A DNA stretch of 43,566 nt from Bacillota bacterium (GTDB taxonomy: Bacteria > Bacillota > Clostridia > Peptostreptococcales > Anaerovoracaceae), in assembly GCA_030530285.1 (NCBI GenBank), contig JAUMVD010000010.1:1-43566 (forward strand), written 5' to 3'. The translations under genes were made by a program, and so were the position numbers. Of this stretch, positions 18,339 to 26,769 are shown one piece after another. The notes beneath the pieces were generated by a model. That model made no database searches, was not told where the DNA came from, and saw nothing but the letters and a program-made list of their open reading frames with translations. Each line of letters begins with the position of its first letter. The stretch's first letter is position 1.

Positions 18339-18884
18339 TTATTTCACGATATTCGAAATATCCTTGAAGCCTTCTGCCTTGGCATCTCTGAGAAGCTCGT
18401 AAAGTACTGATTCATATGTGGTGGCAATGGCTCCGGCCTTTTCCATTCTCTCTGTTGCCCACAGATAGTCGGTCTGGCTTCTTGAGGAGAGACAGTCTAC
18501 CGGAACGTAGACGTTGTATCCTTCTTCCAGCAGCTGCAGCACCGTCTGCTGTACGCAGATGTGCGCTTCGATGCCGCACACGATGACGTTTCTCTTCTCT
18601 GCCATGTCCAGCTGATTGACGAAGTCAACATTGTTCATGCAGCTGAAGCAGGTTTTCTCTACCGGTTGGAATTCTCCGATAGCTTCCGCGATTTCCGGAA
18701 TCGTCTCACCCAGGCCTTTGGTGTACTGCTGTGTCACGATGTGCGGCACACCCAGCACCTGCAGCCCGCAGGCCAGCCTGATCGTCTTGTCCTGAAGAGC
18801 CTCCTTATTGCTCATGGCAGGCATCAGTTTCTCCTGAAAGTCTATAAAAATCGCAATGGTGTCTTCTCTTGTCATGAAACTCAT
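18339..18884 (-). CDS. Isochorismatase-fold cysteine hydrolase
   Basis: A 181-residue hydrolase with the triad of this superfamily: D15 in IFIDFQEKL, K77 in VEKTCFS and C110 in GIEAHICVQQT, with the cis-peptide neighbourhood before the cysteine intact. Relatives are nicotinamidases, isochorismatases and YcaC-like hydrolases; the substrate is not readable, and closeness to YcaC-type is only an impression. ATG 18884 is preferred over the more upstream ATG 18899 because GGAGG sits eight bases before it and the result is a clean ATGA overlap with surE. Confidence 0.82.
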   Translation of the reverse strand: MSFMTREDTIAIFIDFQEKLMPAMSNKEALQDKTIRLACGLQVLGVPHIVTQQYTKGLGETIPEIAEAIGEFQPVEKTCFSCMNNVDFVNQLDMAEKRNVIVCGIEAHICVQQTVLQLLEEGYNVYVPVDCLSSRSQTDYLWATERMEKAGAIATTYESVLYELLRDAKAEGFKDISNIVK

Positions 18885-19651
18885 TTTCCTATCCTCCATT
18901 CTTCTAAATCCGCCAGTGCTCTATGCGCAGTCAGATCATAACGTATCGGTGATATGGACGCATAGCCGTTTTGGATGGCTATGACATCGATATTGTCAGG
19001 CTTGCCTTCATAGATCAAAGGCTCTCCCCCGTATTTGTAGATGCTCTTGGCTCCCTCGCGGCTTATGAGCTGGATATCATTGTCGTATTCCCTCTCTCCC
19101 ACGATGGTGTACTTGACGCCTTTGATTTCCTCCTTCGGAAGGTCCGGCGTGTTGATGTTATACGCCACATGGTGCTGCCACTTGCCGCCGGTCTTCAGCA
19201 CCGTATCCACAGCCAGATCGCAGGCGTACTCGAAGTGCGTAGCGTGATGGCTGTCCACGGAAACGGCCACCGAAGGGATCCCCTGTATGGAACCTTCCGT
19301 AGCGGCGCCTACCGTCCCGGAATAGACAGTATCCGTTCCCACGTTGCTGCCGTGATTGATTCCCGCGAATACCATGTCGATACTGATGCCCTGCTCCCGC
19401 AGGACCTGTATGCCCACGACCACGCAGTCGGCAGGCGTGCCGGACACGGTATAGGCTTTCTCCGCATGGGCAAACGCGATCTCCTCCACGGTAATCTGTC
19501 CGCGCATGGTGATGGCGTGGCTCATGGCGCTTCTCTGTCCATCCGGCGCAAAAACGTAAATATCGGCCCCTGCCCTCTGGTGCAGTGCCTTTACCAGTTC
19601 GTGTATTCCCTGGGCAAAAATCCCATCATCATTTGCAATTAAAATATTCAT
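18881..19651 (-). CDS. surE: 5'/3'-nucleotidase SurE
   Basis: A 256-residue protein starting MNILIANDDGIFAQGI, whose D8 and D9 bind the divalent metal, followed by SAMSHAIT and GINHGSNVGTDTVYSGTVGA carrying the asparagine ligand and phosphate site. SurE dephosphorylates nucleoside 5'- and 3'-monophosphates and short polyphosphate, often in survival under stress. The start is fixed by the family N-terminus. There is no visible Shine-Dalgarno site; a -10 only 12 bases upstream suggests an almost leaderless mRNA. It overlaps the next gene by ATGA. Confidence 0.93.
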   Translation of the reverse strand: MNILIANDDGIFAQGIHELVKALHQRAGADIYVFAPDGQRSAMSHAITMRGQITVEEIAFAHAEKAYTVSGTPADCVVVGIQVLREQGISIDMVFAGINHGSNVGTDTVYSGTVGAATEGSIQGIPSVAVSVDSHHATHFEYACDLAVDTVLKTGGKWQHHVAYNINTPDLPKEEIKGVKYTIVGEREYDNDIQLISREGAKSIYKYGGEPLIYEGKPDNIDVIAIQNGYASISPIRYDLTAHRALADLEEWRIGK

Positions 19652-19663
19652 GGTCTGTATTTT

Positions 19664-19692
19664 ATCATAAGTGAGAAATTAAATAAACTAAA
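19664..19692 (-). promoter_or_regulatory. Candidate promoter for surE, near-leaderless
   Basis: Minus-strand TTTAGT (19692-19687) and TATGAT (19669-19664) are 17 bases apart, in the only gap of this gene group. The -10 ends 12 bases before the ATG, leaving a leader of about five bases. Confidence 0.4.
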
Positions 19693-19694
19693 TC

Positions 19695-20453
19695 TTAAAG
19701 AACCCGATCCTGCGCCGGGTGTGTGATTTCCGTCAGGTGCCTGCGGTAGCGTTCCGGCATGAAGTTTCTCTGACACCTGTAATTCGCCCTCTCCTTGATG
19801 GCGATGTTGTCAAAGAACGTCTTCCACAAATCACGATAGGACAGTTCTTCCTGCGACAGACGCGGAACAGAATCCTCATCAAAATCCGTGATGTACCAGT
19901 GCTTTTGGTAGGCGATCATCGCCTTGCCCCGGCCCACATCATGGATGATGAAGGGATCGTTTCGGAAGCGATCGCAAAAATGCGTATGCAAAAGCTCCAG
20001 CACATCGTGATCCGGCTCGATGTCGGCATACAGAATATTGCCATCCATGACAGAAAACCTGACGAACTGCAGCATTCTCTCCGCTTCAACAGATATTTTT
20101 TTTAGTATAGCCTGGAAGTCTTTGACCACCGGATCCCCATGCAGGCTGGAAATGGCGGGGCCTTTGCGAAACCCCATGACCAGATATCTGAGGATGATCA
20201 TTTCTTTACCGGGTACGCTGGACAAATATGCCTTATATACTCCCCGCAGATCGTATGCGGAGATCTTTTCTTCGATGGCGTCATATACCTTCGCGGCCTT
20301 TGCTTCGTCCGTCTCTACGGTCATGCTTCCCCACAGCATGTTGGGCTGATAGGAATCCCCCGTATAGATGCCCCCTGCTCTGTCGATATAGTAGTGGTTG
20401 TAGACACAGGTCAGCAGGCCGTCGAAAGTCCCGTCATATATGTAATCGATCAT
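19695..20453 (-). CDS. TIGR03915-family putative DNA repair protein (DUF4130)
   Basis: A 252-residue protein opening MIDYIYDGTFDGLLTCVYNH and later RRNFMPERYRRHLTE-like (seen as QRNFMPERYRRHLTEI) near its end, which are the recognisable ends of the TIGR03915/DUF4130 family. Known context: members are almost always next to the radical SAM protein TIGR03916, as here, and are thought to belong to a DNA modification or repair pair; some are fused to uracil-DNA-glycosylase-like domains. The open frame extends to 20618 but ATG 20453 gives an ATGA overlap with the radical SAM gene and matches the family start. No activity has been shown, to my knowledge. Confidence 0.85.
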   Translation of the reverse strand: MIDYIYDGTFDGLLTCVYNHYYIDRAGGIYTGDSYQPNMLWGSMTVETDEAKAAKVYDAIEEKISAYDLRGVYKAYLSSVPGKEMIILRYLVMGFRKGPAISSLHGDPVVKDFQAILKKISVEAERMLQFVRFSVMDGNILYADIEPDHDVLELLHTHFCDRFRNDPFIIHDVGRGKAMIAYQKHWYITDFDEDSVPRLSQEELSYRDLWKTFFDNIAIKERANYRCQRNFMPERYRRHLTEITHPAQDRVL

Positions 20454-21877
20454 GCCTTTCCCTCCTGCAGCGCTTTGCCTGTGCCGGTACCGGCAGTGAG
20501 GTGCCGGTCTCCCATTTGATCGAACATCGACATCTGCAGTCCGTTCTCCATCTGGAGAATCGATCCGCGTATGACCTCCGGCTCGAATTTCCTGTCTCCA
20601 TAATATCTGCCGCAGCACAGGATGAAGTATTTCGCCCGCTTCATCACGACGCCGATCTTCTTCAGGTCGTCGAATCTGACGGCCGAGTACCGCCTCTGCC
20701 TGATGATTCTCTTCGCCGACAGGTGCCCGATGCCGGGGACTCTCATCAGCTGATCATAAGAGGCCTTATTGACCTCGAGGGGGAAGTAATCCAGGTTTCG
20801 TATCGCCCAGGTGACCTTCGGATCCAGATCCGGATCCAGATCGCTGCTGCCGTCCTGAAACAGCTCGCCCACGGTGAAGCCGTAGAATCTCAGCAGCCAG
20901 TCGGCCTGATAGATGCGGTGCTCTCTCTTGAGGGGAGCCGGCGTATGAATATCCGGCAGCTTGGGAGATTCCACCAGAGGGATGTACGCGGAATAATAGA
21001 CTCGTTTCATCTTAAAGGCGTGGTACAGATTCTCGCTGGTGGTGAGTATGCTCTTATCCGATTCGCCTCCGGCTCCGATGATCATCTGGGTCGTCTGGCC
21101 GGCTGCGGCGAAGGATCCCTTCTTCGGCGCCGGGAGGATCTGACTCGCCTGATCCCAAAACTCCGGAAGTGAGGGTCCCGTATTCGAGAATCCATCAGGG
21201 GAGTCCTCCAGATAATGATCGGCTGTATTGAGCTTTTGGCCTTTGAACATGGTTCCCGGACCCACCAGCGAATTGTGCTCGATCAGGGTATTGGTGATCT
21301 GTCTCATGGGCGCGAAGATCTGCTTCGGCCGCTTCTGAGGGGCCAGCTGTGCCAGACTCTTGCTGGAAGGCATCTCGATATTCACGCTGAGCCTGTCCGC
21401 CACCAGTCCGATTCTGTGGAGTATGGCCGGAGAAACCCCGGGTATGATCTTGGCGTGGATGTATCCTGCGAATCCGTACCTGAAGCGCAGCAGCTCCAAA
21501 CACTCCAGAATCCTTTCGGCGGTGTAGTCCGGTGACTTCTCCACTGCTGAGCTCAGAAAAAGACCTTCAATATAATTTCTCCTGTAAAATTCCATGGTCA
21601 GACGCGCCAGTTCATCCGGCTCGAAGGTGGCTCTCGGGAAATCGTTGCTCCTCCTGTTGATGCAGTACTCGCAGTCGTATTCACATTTATTGGTGAACAG
21701 CACTTTGAGGAGTGAGACGCATCTGCCGTCTGCTGCCCATGAATGACAAATACCGGCAGCGTGGGCATTCCCCAGTCTGCCGTTATTGTATCTGCTGGCT
21801 CCGCTGCTGGAACACGAAACATCGTATTTCGCCCCGTCAGCCAGAATCTTAAGTTTTTTCATGAGCAGTTCTTCCAT
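20450..21877 (-). CDS. Putative DNA modification/repair radical SAM protein (TIGR03916)
   Basis: A 475-residue radical SAM enzyme. The cluster motif CEYDCEYC (C65, C69, C72) uses the standard CX3CX2C spacing, preceded by LLKVLFTNKC. Near residue 385, VPGIGHLSAKRIIRQR is a helix-hairpin-helix that in repair proteins contacts DNA backbone. The early part has CSSSGASR and GICHSW, typical of this subfamily. It probably performs SAM-dependent chemistry on DNA with its partner gene. ATG 21877 is preferred to ATG 21892 because GGAGG then lies eight bases upstream. Confidence 0.87.
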   Translation of the reverse strand: MEELLMKKLKILADGAKYDVSCSSSGASRYNNGRLGNAHAAGICHSWAADGRCVSLLKVLFTNKCEYDCEYCINRRSNDFPRATFEPDELARLTMEFYRRNYIEGLFLSSAVEKSPDYTAERILECLELLRFRYGFAGYIHAKIIPGVSPAILHRIGLVADRLSVNIEMPSSKSLAQLAPQKRPKQIFAPMRQITNTLIEHNSLVGPGTMFKGQKLNTADHYLEDSPDGFSNTGPSLPEFWDQASQILPAPKKGSFAAAGQTTQMIIGAGGESDKSILTTSENLYHAFKMKRVYYSAYIPLVESPKLPDIHTPAPLKREHRIYQADWLLRFYGFTVGELFQDGSSDLDPDLDPKVTWAIRNLDYFPLEVNKASYDQLMRVPGIGHLSAKRIIRQRRYSAVRFDDLKKIGVVMKRAKYFILCCGRYYGDRKFEPEVIRGSILQMENGLQMSMFDQMGDRHLTAGTGTGKALQEGKA

Positions 21878-21947
21878 GCGTTCGTCCTCCATCTATATGA
21901 TACAGGATTCAGAACGTATGTTCAAGAACAAATATTCCTTTTTGGTC

Positions 21948-22610
21948 CTATCCGCAGCGGCGTTCCTTGGCTCTGTTGATGTGGATCTCCATGGCCAGTC
22001 TGCCGGCGGGAACGTCCTTATCCTTGACCGCCTTGAAGATGTTGCGGTGTTCCTCCAGGACAGTCGTGAGGTAGTTATCGTTGTAGACCACATCGGCGCC
22101 TTTGTACTTCAGGAAGTTCGGATAGGACGACAGCAGTTTCTGAAGCATCCTGTTATGGGAGGCTTCGTAGATAACCTGATGGAATCCGGTGTTGATGACG
22201 AGCATTTTCTCGATATCTTTCCTCATGGTGTAGAACTCCATGAATTCGAATGTCTCCTCAAGGCTGTCCATCTCTTCATCGGTGATTCGCTCGATGGCCC
22301 ATTCCACGGCCTGGATCTCATAGGCCTTTCGCATCTCAAACATGTCCTCATAGTCCTGCTCGGACATTCCTATCACGAATGAGCCTCTGTTCAGGATATT
22401 CTCCACCAGGCCATCCGCTTCCAGCTGCCGCAGCGCTTCTCTGATCGGCGTGCGGCTCACCTCGTATTCCTTGCAAAGATCCTGCTCCGTGAGTTTCTGC
22501 CCGGGTTTGAGTTTACCGGTCAGTATATCCCTCTGAAGTTTGGCGAGCAGACTGGTGGATATCGGCGCGTTGCTTATTTCCGTGTCATCGTTAAATTTAA
22601 AGAGTACCAT
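21948..22610 (-). CDS. GntR/FadR-family transcriptional regulator (FCD domain)
   Basis: A 220-residue regulator. The N-terminal winged helix (about 18-80) has the GntR signature LTEQDLCKEYEVSRTPIREAL. The C-terminal all-helical FCD domain carries metal/ligand residues in the pattern of the family: the His of NTGFHQVIYEASHNRM, EEHRNIF and MEIHINRA. FCD regulators sense small organic acids. It follows icd by 15 bases, with AAGGA upstream of ATG 22610, so it is likely co-transcribed with and controls acn-icd, perhaps responding to citrate or another tricarboxylate (inference). A candidate operator lies at the acn promoter. Confidence 0.9.
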   Translation of the reverse strand: MVLFKFNDDTEISNAPISTSLLAKLQRDILTGKLKPGQKLTEQDLCKEYEVSRTPIREALRQLEADGLVENILNRGSFVIGMSEQDYEDMFEMRKAYEIQAVEWAIERITDEEMDSLEETFEFMEFYTMRKDIEKMLVINTGFHQVIYEASHNRMLQKLLSSYPNFLKYKGADVVYNDNYLTTVLEEHRNIFKAVKDKDVPAGRLAMEIHINRAKERRCG

Positions 22611-22625
22611 TTCAGCCCATCCTTA

Positions 22626-23753
22626 CTATAAATGCTTCAGAACGTAATCCGTAAAGTCAAATGCCGTGTTGCCGGTTCCATCCCCCGGCATATTCAGGTC
22701 TTTCGCAGCCGCGTCCAGAACGTCTTCGAGCCTTTGGGCCTTGTCCGTATCGCCCATGTGCCTGAGCATCATGACCGCCGCCCTGCAAAGGCTTGCCGGA
22801 TTGGCGTACTCGGCGATGCCGTCTTCCACCATTCTCGGGGCGCTGCCGTGGATGGCCTCGAACATGGCGTATCTGCCGCCGATGTTGGCGCTGCCCGCGG
22901 TGCCTACGCCGCCCTGCATCTGCGCCGCTTCATCGGTAATGATGTCGCCGTACAGATTCGGCAGGATAAACACGTTGAAATTGCTGTTGATCTTATCATC
23001 GATCAGATTCGCCGCCATGATGTCGACGTACCAGTCATCCACCTTGATCTGCGGATAGTCCTCCGCGATCTCCCGGCAGATGCTCAGGAATTTGCCGTCG
23101 GTCTTTTTCATGATGTTGGCTTTCGTGACGATGCTGACGTTTTTGTTGCCGTTATTTTTCGCGTATTCAAAGGCCGCTCTGGCCAGGCGCTCGGTGCCCG
23201 CCGTGGTGGTGACCTTGAAATCTACGCTCAGATCATCGCTGATTTCGATGCCTTTGCTTCCCAGCGCGTACTCGCCCTCGGTGTTTTCCCGGTAAAAGAT
23301 CCAGTCGATATTCTTCTCCGGAATCACCACCGGTCTCACGTTGGCGAACAGATCCAGCTCCCGCCTCAGCGTGACGTTGGCGCTCTCCAGATTCGGTCTG
23401 CCGTCGCCTTTGCCCGGGGTCGTCGTCGGACCCTTCAGCAGCAGGTCGCATTCCTTGATGGCGGCCAGCACATCATCCGGCACCGTCTGCATCTTTTCGA
23501 TCCTGTTTTCGATGGTGAGCCCTTCGATGGTCTTCAGTTCTATGCGACCGCTTTCGATCTCATCGGCCAGAAGGCGATGCAGTATCGCTCTGCATGAATC
23601 CATGATGATGGGTCCTATGCCGTCCCCATCGATGGTCCCGATGACGATCTTATCCATCGCCGCGAAGTCCGGCGCCGCCTGCGCCGTCTTCATGCGTTCC
23701 ACACGCTCCAGCTGTTCTCTTATTATTTTTTCAAAATCATCTAAATATGACAT
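22626..23753 (-). CDS. icd: Isocitrate/isopropylmalate dehydrogenase family, NAD-type isocitrate dehydrogenase
   Basis: A 375-residue decarboxylating dehydrogenase with GDGIGPIIMD near residue 43, substrate-binding NVTLRRELDLFANVRPV arginines near 130, FYRENTEGEYA, and the metal/cofactor stretch NLYGDIITDEAAQMQGGVG with AMFEAIHGSAPR. The last string, with HGSAP, is the adenine-binding loop of IDH/IMDH. An N-terminal extension of about 30 residues precedes the core. Direct pairing with aconitase points to isocitrate rather than isopropylmalate or homoisocitrate. The product 2-oxoglutarate would feed glutamate and the transaminases of the neighbouring operon. It lies 12 bases after the aconitase stop. 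Confidence 0.88.
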   Translation of the reverse strand: MSYLDDFEKIIREQLERVERMKTAQAAPDFAAMDKIVIGTIDGDGIGPIIMDSCRAILHRLLADEIESGRIELKTIEGLTIENRIEKMQTVPDDVLAAIKECDLLLKGPTTTPGKGDGRPNLESANVTLRRELDLFANVRPVVIPEKNIDWIFYRENTEGEYALGSKGIEISDDLSVDFKVTTTAGTERLARAAFEYAKNNGNKNVSIVTKANIMKKTDGKFLSICREIAEDYPQIKVDDWYVDIMAANLIDDKINSNFNVFILPNLYGDIITDEAAQMQGGVGTAGSANIGGRYAMFEAIHGSAPRMVEDGIAEYANPASLCRAAVMMLRHMGDTDKAQRLEDVLDAAAKDLNMPGDGTGNTAFDFTDYVLKHL

Positions 23754-23765
23754 GGCTTTACCCCG

Positions 23766-25703
23766 TTACATTTCTTTCTTGATGGTATTGATTTTACCAC
23801 CGTTCAGAATCATCTTGATCTCCAGCTCGGAGAAATTCGATTTCACTTTATATTCTCTTTTTTTCGTGAGGTTCTTGACGATGATATCCTCGCCCCTGGC
23901 CTGGGCCTCTACCTGCTCCCTGGCGTTTTCTATGATCAGATTGTCGCCCAGATTCAGCGTGTCATAATCCGCCTCATCCGTAAATACCAGAGGCAAAATG
24001 CCGCTGTTGATCAGATTGGATCTGTGGATCCTGGCGAAGGATTTGGCCAGAACAAACTTCACGCCCAGATACAGAGGCACCAGCGCCGCGTGTTCTCTGG
24101 AGGAACCCTGTCCGTAGTTTTCTCCGCCTACGATGACGCACTTGCCGGCATCGTTGCATCGGATCGGAAATCCCGTATCGATCTTCTCGAAGCAATACTC
24201 TGACAGGTGAGGTATATTGGATCGGTAAGGCAAAAGCCTCGAATCCGATGGCATAATATCGTCAGTAGTGATATTGTCTCCGGCGTGCAGCACCACTCTG
24301 GCCTTAAGCTCGTCCGGCAGACTGTTGTTTCTCGGGAACGGTTTGATGTTCGGTCCCATGACCACATCGGTGTTGTCCTTGTTGCAGCCTTCAGGATAGA
24401 CCACGAAATTGTCATTCGGGTCGAAATCAACCGGTGTGATCTCCGGCAGATCCAGTCCGCATGTGCTTCCGTCTGTCAGCACGCCTTCAATGGCAGAGAT
24501 CGCAGCGGTTTCCGGGCTGACCAGATAAATATCCGCGTCGTTGGTGCCGCTCCTGCCTTTGAAATTCCTGTTAAAGGTCCTGAGGGAAACAGCACCGGAT
24601 TTCGGCGACTGACCCATGCCGATGCACGGGCCGCAGGCATTCTCGATGACTCTGGCGCCCGCGTTGATGATATCTGCCAGCGCTCCGTTTGACGCCATCT
24701 TGGCCATGATCTTGCTGGATCCCGGAGAGATGACCAGAGAGACGTCCGGCGCTACCTTCCTGCCTTTGAGGATGGCTGCCACCTTCATCAGATCCGCATA
24801 GGATGAGTTGGTGCAGCTTCCTATCGCCACCTGATCGATCTTGATCTTGCCGATTCTTTCTACTGTTTCCACGTTATCCGGGCTGTGCGGCATCGCTGCC
24901 AGCGGCTTCAGCGCGTCCAGATCCACCACCAGTTTCTCATCGTATACCGCATCTTCGTCCGCAGCCAGCGGCGTGTAATCCGCTTCACGGCCCTCTGACT
25001 TCAGATACGCCAGCGTGTTCTCATCACTTGGGAAAATCGAAGTGGTGGCTCCCAGTTCGGCACCCATGTTCGTTATGGTCGCTCTGTCCGTGACGCTCAG
25101 CGTCGCCACGCCTTCACCTGTATATTCTACGATCTTGCCCACGCCGCCCTTAACGGACAGCTGCTGCAGCACGTAGAGAATGATATCCTTGGCGCTGACC
25201 CATGGTCTGAGCCTGCCCTTGAGTTCAACGTTGATGACCTTCGGCGCAGTCAGGCTGTAGGTGCCTTTGGCCATGGCAACCGCCACGTCCAGGCCGCCGG
25301 CGCCGATGGCGATCATGCCCAGACCGCCGCCCGTCGGCGTGTGGCTGTCCGAACCCAGCAGCGTCTTGCCCGGTTTGCCGTAGTTCTCCAGATGGAGCTG
25401 GTGGCAGATGCCGTTTCCCGGTTTGCTGAAGAGCACGCCGTGCCTTCTGGCAACACTCTTGATGAATTCGTGATCGTCCGCGTTCTCGAACCCCGTCTGC
25501 AGGGTGTTGTGATCGATATACGCGACACTGAGTTCTGTCTTGATGGAATCCACCTCCATGGCTTCCAGCTGCAGATAAACCATGGTTCCCGTGGAATCCT
25601 GCGTTAAGGTCTGATCGATTTTTATCGTGATTTCCTCTCCTGCTTTGAGCTCACCGTCCAGGAGATGAGCTTCCAGAATTTTATACGCTAATGTCTTTCC
25701 CAT
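23766..25703 (-). CDS. acnA: Aconitate hydratase
   Basis: A 645-residue aconitase of the shorter, LeuC/homoaconitase-related kind seen in Clostridia. Iron-sulfur ligands are in GSCTNSSYAD and NACGPCIGMG, and the C-terminal swivel domain has NYGQGSSREHAAL with the catalytic serine and arginine. It interconverts citrate and isocitrate. ATG 25703 is chosen over the longer frame (25757) because AAAGGA sits eight bases before it and MGKTLAYKI is the expected N-terminus. It leads the acn-icd-gntR operon from a strong promoter; no citrate synthase is in the window. Confidence 0.92.
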   Translation of the reverse strand: MGKTLAYKILEAHLLDGELKAGEEITIKIDQTLTQDSTGTMVYLQLEAMEVDSIKTELSVAYIDHNTLQTGFENADDHEFIKSVARRHGVLFSKPGNGICHQLHLENYGKPGKTLLGSDSHTPTGGGLGMIAIGAGGLDVAVAMAKGTYSLTAPKVINVELKGRLRPWVSAKDIILYVLQQLSVKGGVGKIVEYTGEGVATLSVTDRATITNMGAELGATTSIFPSDENTLAYLKSEGREADYTPLAADEDAVYDEKLVVDLDALKPLAAMPHSPDNVETVERIGKIKIDQVAIGSCTNSSYADLMKVAAILKGRKVAPDVSLVISPGSSKIMAKMASNGALADIINAGARVIENACGPCIGMGQSPKSGAVSLRTFNRNFKGRSGTNDADIYLVSPETAAISAIEGVLTDGSTCGLDLPEITPVDFDPNDNFVVYPEGCNKDNTDVVMGPNIKPFPRNNSLPDELKARVVLHAGDNITTDDIMPSDSRLLPYRSNIPHLSEYCFEKIDTGFPIRCNDAGKCVIVGGENYGQGSSREHAALVPLYLGVKFVLAKSFARIHRSNLINSGILPLVFTDEADYDTLNLGDNLIIENAREQVEAQARGEDIIVKNLTKKREYKVKSNFSELEIKMILNGGKINTIKKEM

Positions 25704-25723
25704 TTCATACATCCTTTCAGAAA

Positions 25724-25757
25724 ATTGTATTTTGTATTTTCGTATACAATTATACAA
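25724..25757. promoter_or_regulatory. Candidate operator for the FadR-type regulator
   Basis: TTGTAT (25732-25737) and ATACAA (25744-25749) form an inverted repeat with a six-base centre over the expected transcription start; further TTGTAT-like half sites lie at 25725-25730 and as ATACAA at 25752-25757. FCD-type GntR proteins often bind such short AT-rich palindromes; assignment to the gntR gene of the operon is inference. Confidence 0.45.
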
Positions 25758-25777
25758 TCCACCGATTATCCCGTCAA
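25749..25777 (-). promoter_or_regulatory. Strong sigma-A promoter of acn-icd-gntR
   Basis: On the minus strand TTGACG (25777-25772), a 17-base spacer and TATAAT (25754-25749). This is the best chromosomal promoter in the window and lies 45 bases before the acn ATG. Confidence 0.82.
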
Positions 25778-25819
25778 CCCTGCGAGCCTAAAAGGTAACA
25801 CATTTACGTGAGATTGTGG

Positions 25820-25825
25820 TACAAT
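25820..25825 (+). promoter_or_regulatory. Extended -10 promoter for the 25846 gene group
   Basis: TACAAT preceded by TGTGG, ending 20 bases before ATG 25846, so the leader is short and consists mostly of the AGGAGG ribosome site. No clear -35. Confidence 0.5.
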
Positions 25826-25845
25826 GAGTCATCAGGAGGCGGAGA

Positions 25846-26769
25846 ATGAAGATCGTTTTCTTGGATCACGCCATCGTTGATCCCGGCGACTTGTCCTGGG
25901 AGACTTTGCAAAGCCTCGGGACGCTGCATCACTATGAACGTTCAACGAGAGAAGAAGCTCTCATCAGGGCCCGCGATGCGGATGTGCTCATCGTGGATTC
26001 TTTTGGTGTCGACAGAGATTTTATGACGCAATGTCCGAATCTCAAGCTGATCGTGATCGCGGCGACGGGATTCAACCATATCGATATCCACGCGGCCGAA
26101 GAACTTGGCATCGGCGTTGCCAACGTTCCGTCCTATGCCGCCGATACTGTGGCGCAGCACGCTTTCGCGCTTTTGCTCACGTTGACGAACTCCATCGGCA
26201 TCTACGACCGGGCCGTCAAGGACGGCGAATGGCAAAGGGCCAAGGACTACACCTTTATCAAGGCACCGATCTTCCTGCTGGCGGGCAAAAGCATCGGCAT
26301 CGTCGGCTACGGAAGCATCGGCAGGCGCATCGCCGCAATTGCCGAAGGATTTGGCATGACGGTGAACATTTACAGCCGTGATCCTGAGGCTGCCATCCGT
26401 TCCGATGTCGTCTCTCTCAGCTGTCCGCTGACGGAGGACAATCGGCATATGGTAAACGACGCCTTCATATCGCGCATGAAAGACGGCGCGTATCTGATCA
26501 ACACGGCCAGAGGAGGTCTCATCGACGAAGATGCCCTGGCCAGAGCTTTGCGATCCGGCAAACTGGCAGGCGCCGGCCTTGACGTTATGGGCAGCGAGCC
26601 GCCGGCAGAAAGTCCGCTCCTGGATATACCAAACTGCTGCATCACTCCGCACATCGCGTTTATCGCCAAAGAAGCGCGGCAGACCATCATGGATGTCATC
26701 GCGGATAACATCCGAAGCTGGGCGGAAGGCGGCAGACTCAACAGACTTGACAGGGGTAATATTAGATGA
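25846..26769 (+). CDS. D-2-hydroxyacid dehydrogenase (glycerate/hydroxypyruvate reductase type)
   Basis: A 307-residue NAD-dependent oxidoreductase. The Rossmann motif is GIVGYGSIGRRIA (about 149-161) with R in NTARGGLID, E in GSEPP and the catalytic H in TPHIAF, in the family order R-E-H. N-terminal and C-terminal parts form the substrate domain with AATGFNHIDI. It reduces a 2-oxoacid to the D-2-hydroxyacid; the best guess is hydroxypyruvate/glyoxylate (HprA-like), but aryl-2-oxoacids are also possible in this amino-acid fermenter. AGGAGG precedes the ATG by six bases. The next gene overlaps by ATGA. Confidence 0.88.
   Translation: MKIVFLDHAIVDPGDLSWETLQSLGTLHHYERSTREEALIRARDADVLIVDSFGVDRDFMTQCPNLKLIVIAATGFNHIDIHAAEELGIGVANVPSYAADTVAQHAFALLLTLTNSIGIYDRAVKDGEWQRAKDYTFIKAPIFLLAGKSIGIVGYGSIGRRIAAIAEGFGMTVNIYSRDPEAAIRSDVVSLSCPLTEDNRHMVNDAFISRMKDGAYLINTARGGLIDEDALARALRSGKLAGAGLDVMGSEPPAESPLLDIPNCCITPHIAFIAKEARQTIMDVIADNIRSWAEGGRLNRLDRGNIR

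Noticed and set aside
20454..20618. 55-residue extension of the TIGR03915 protein
   Set aside because: It lies inside the radical SAM gene in another frame; MIDYIYDG at 20453 is the family start and overlaps the stop by ATGA.
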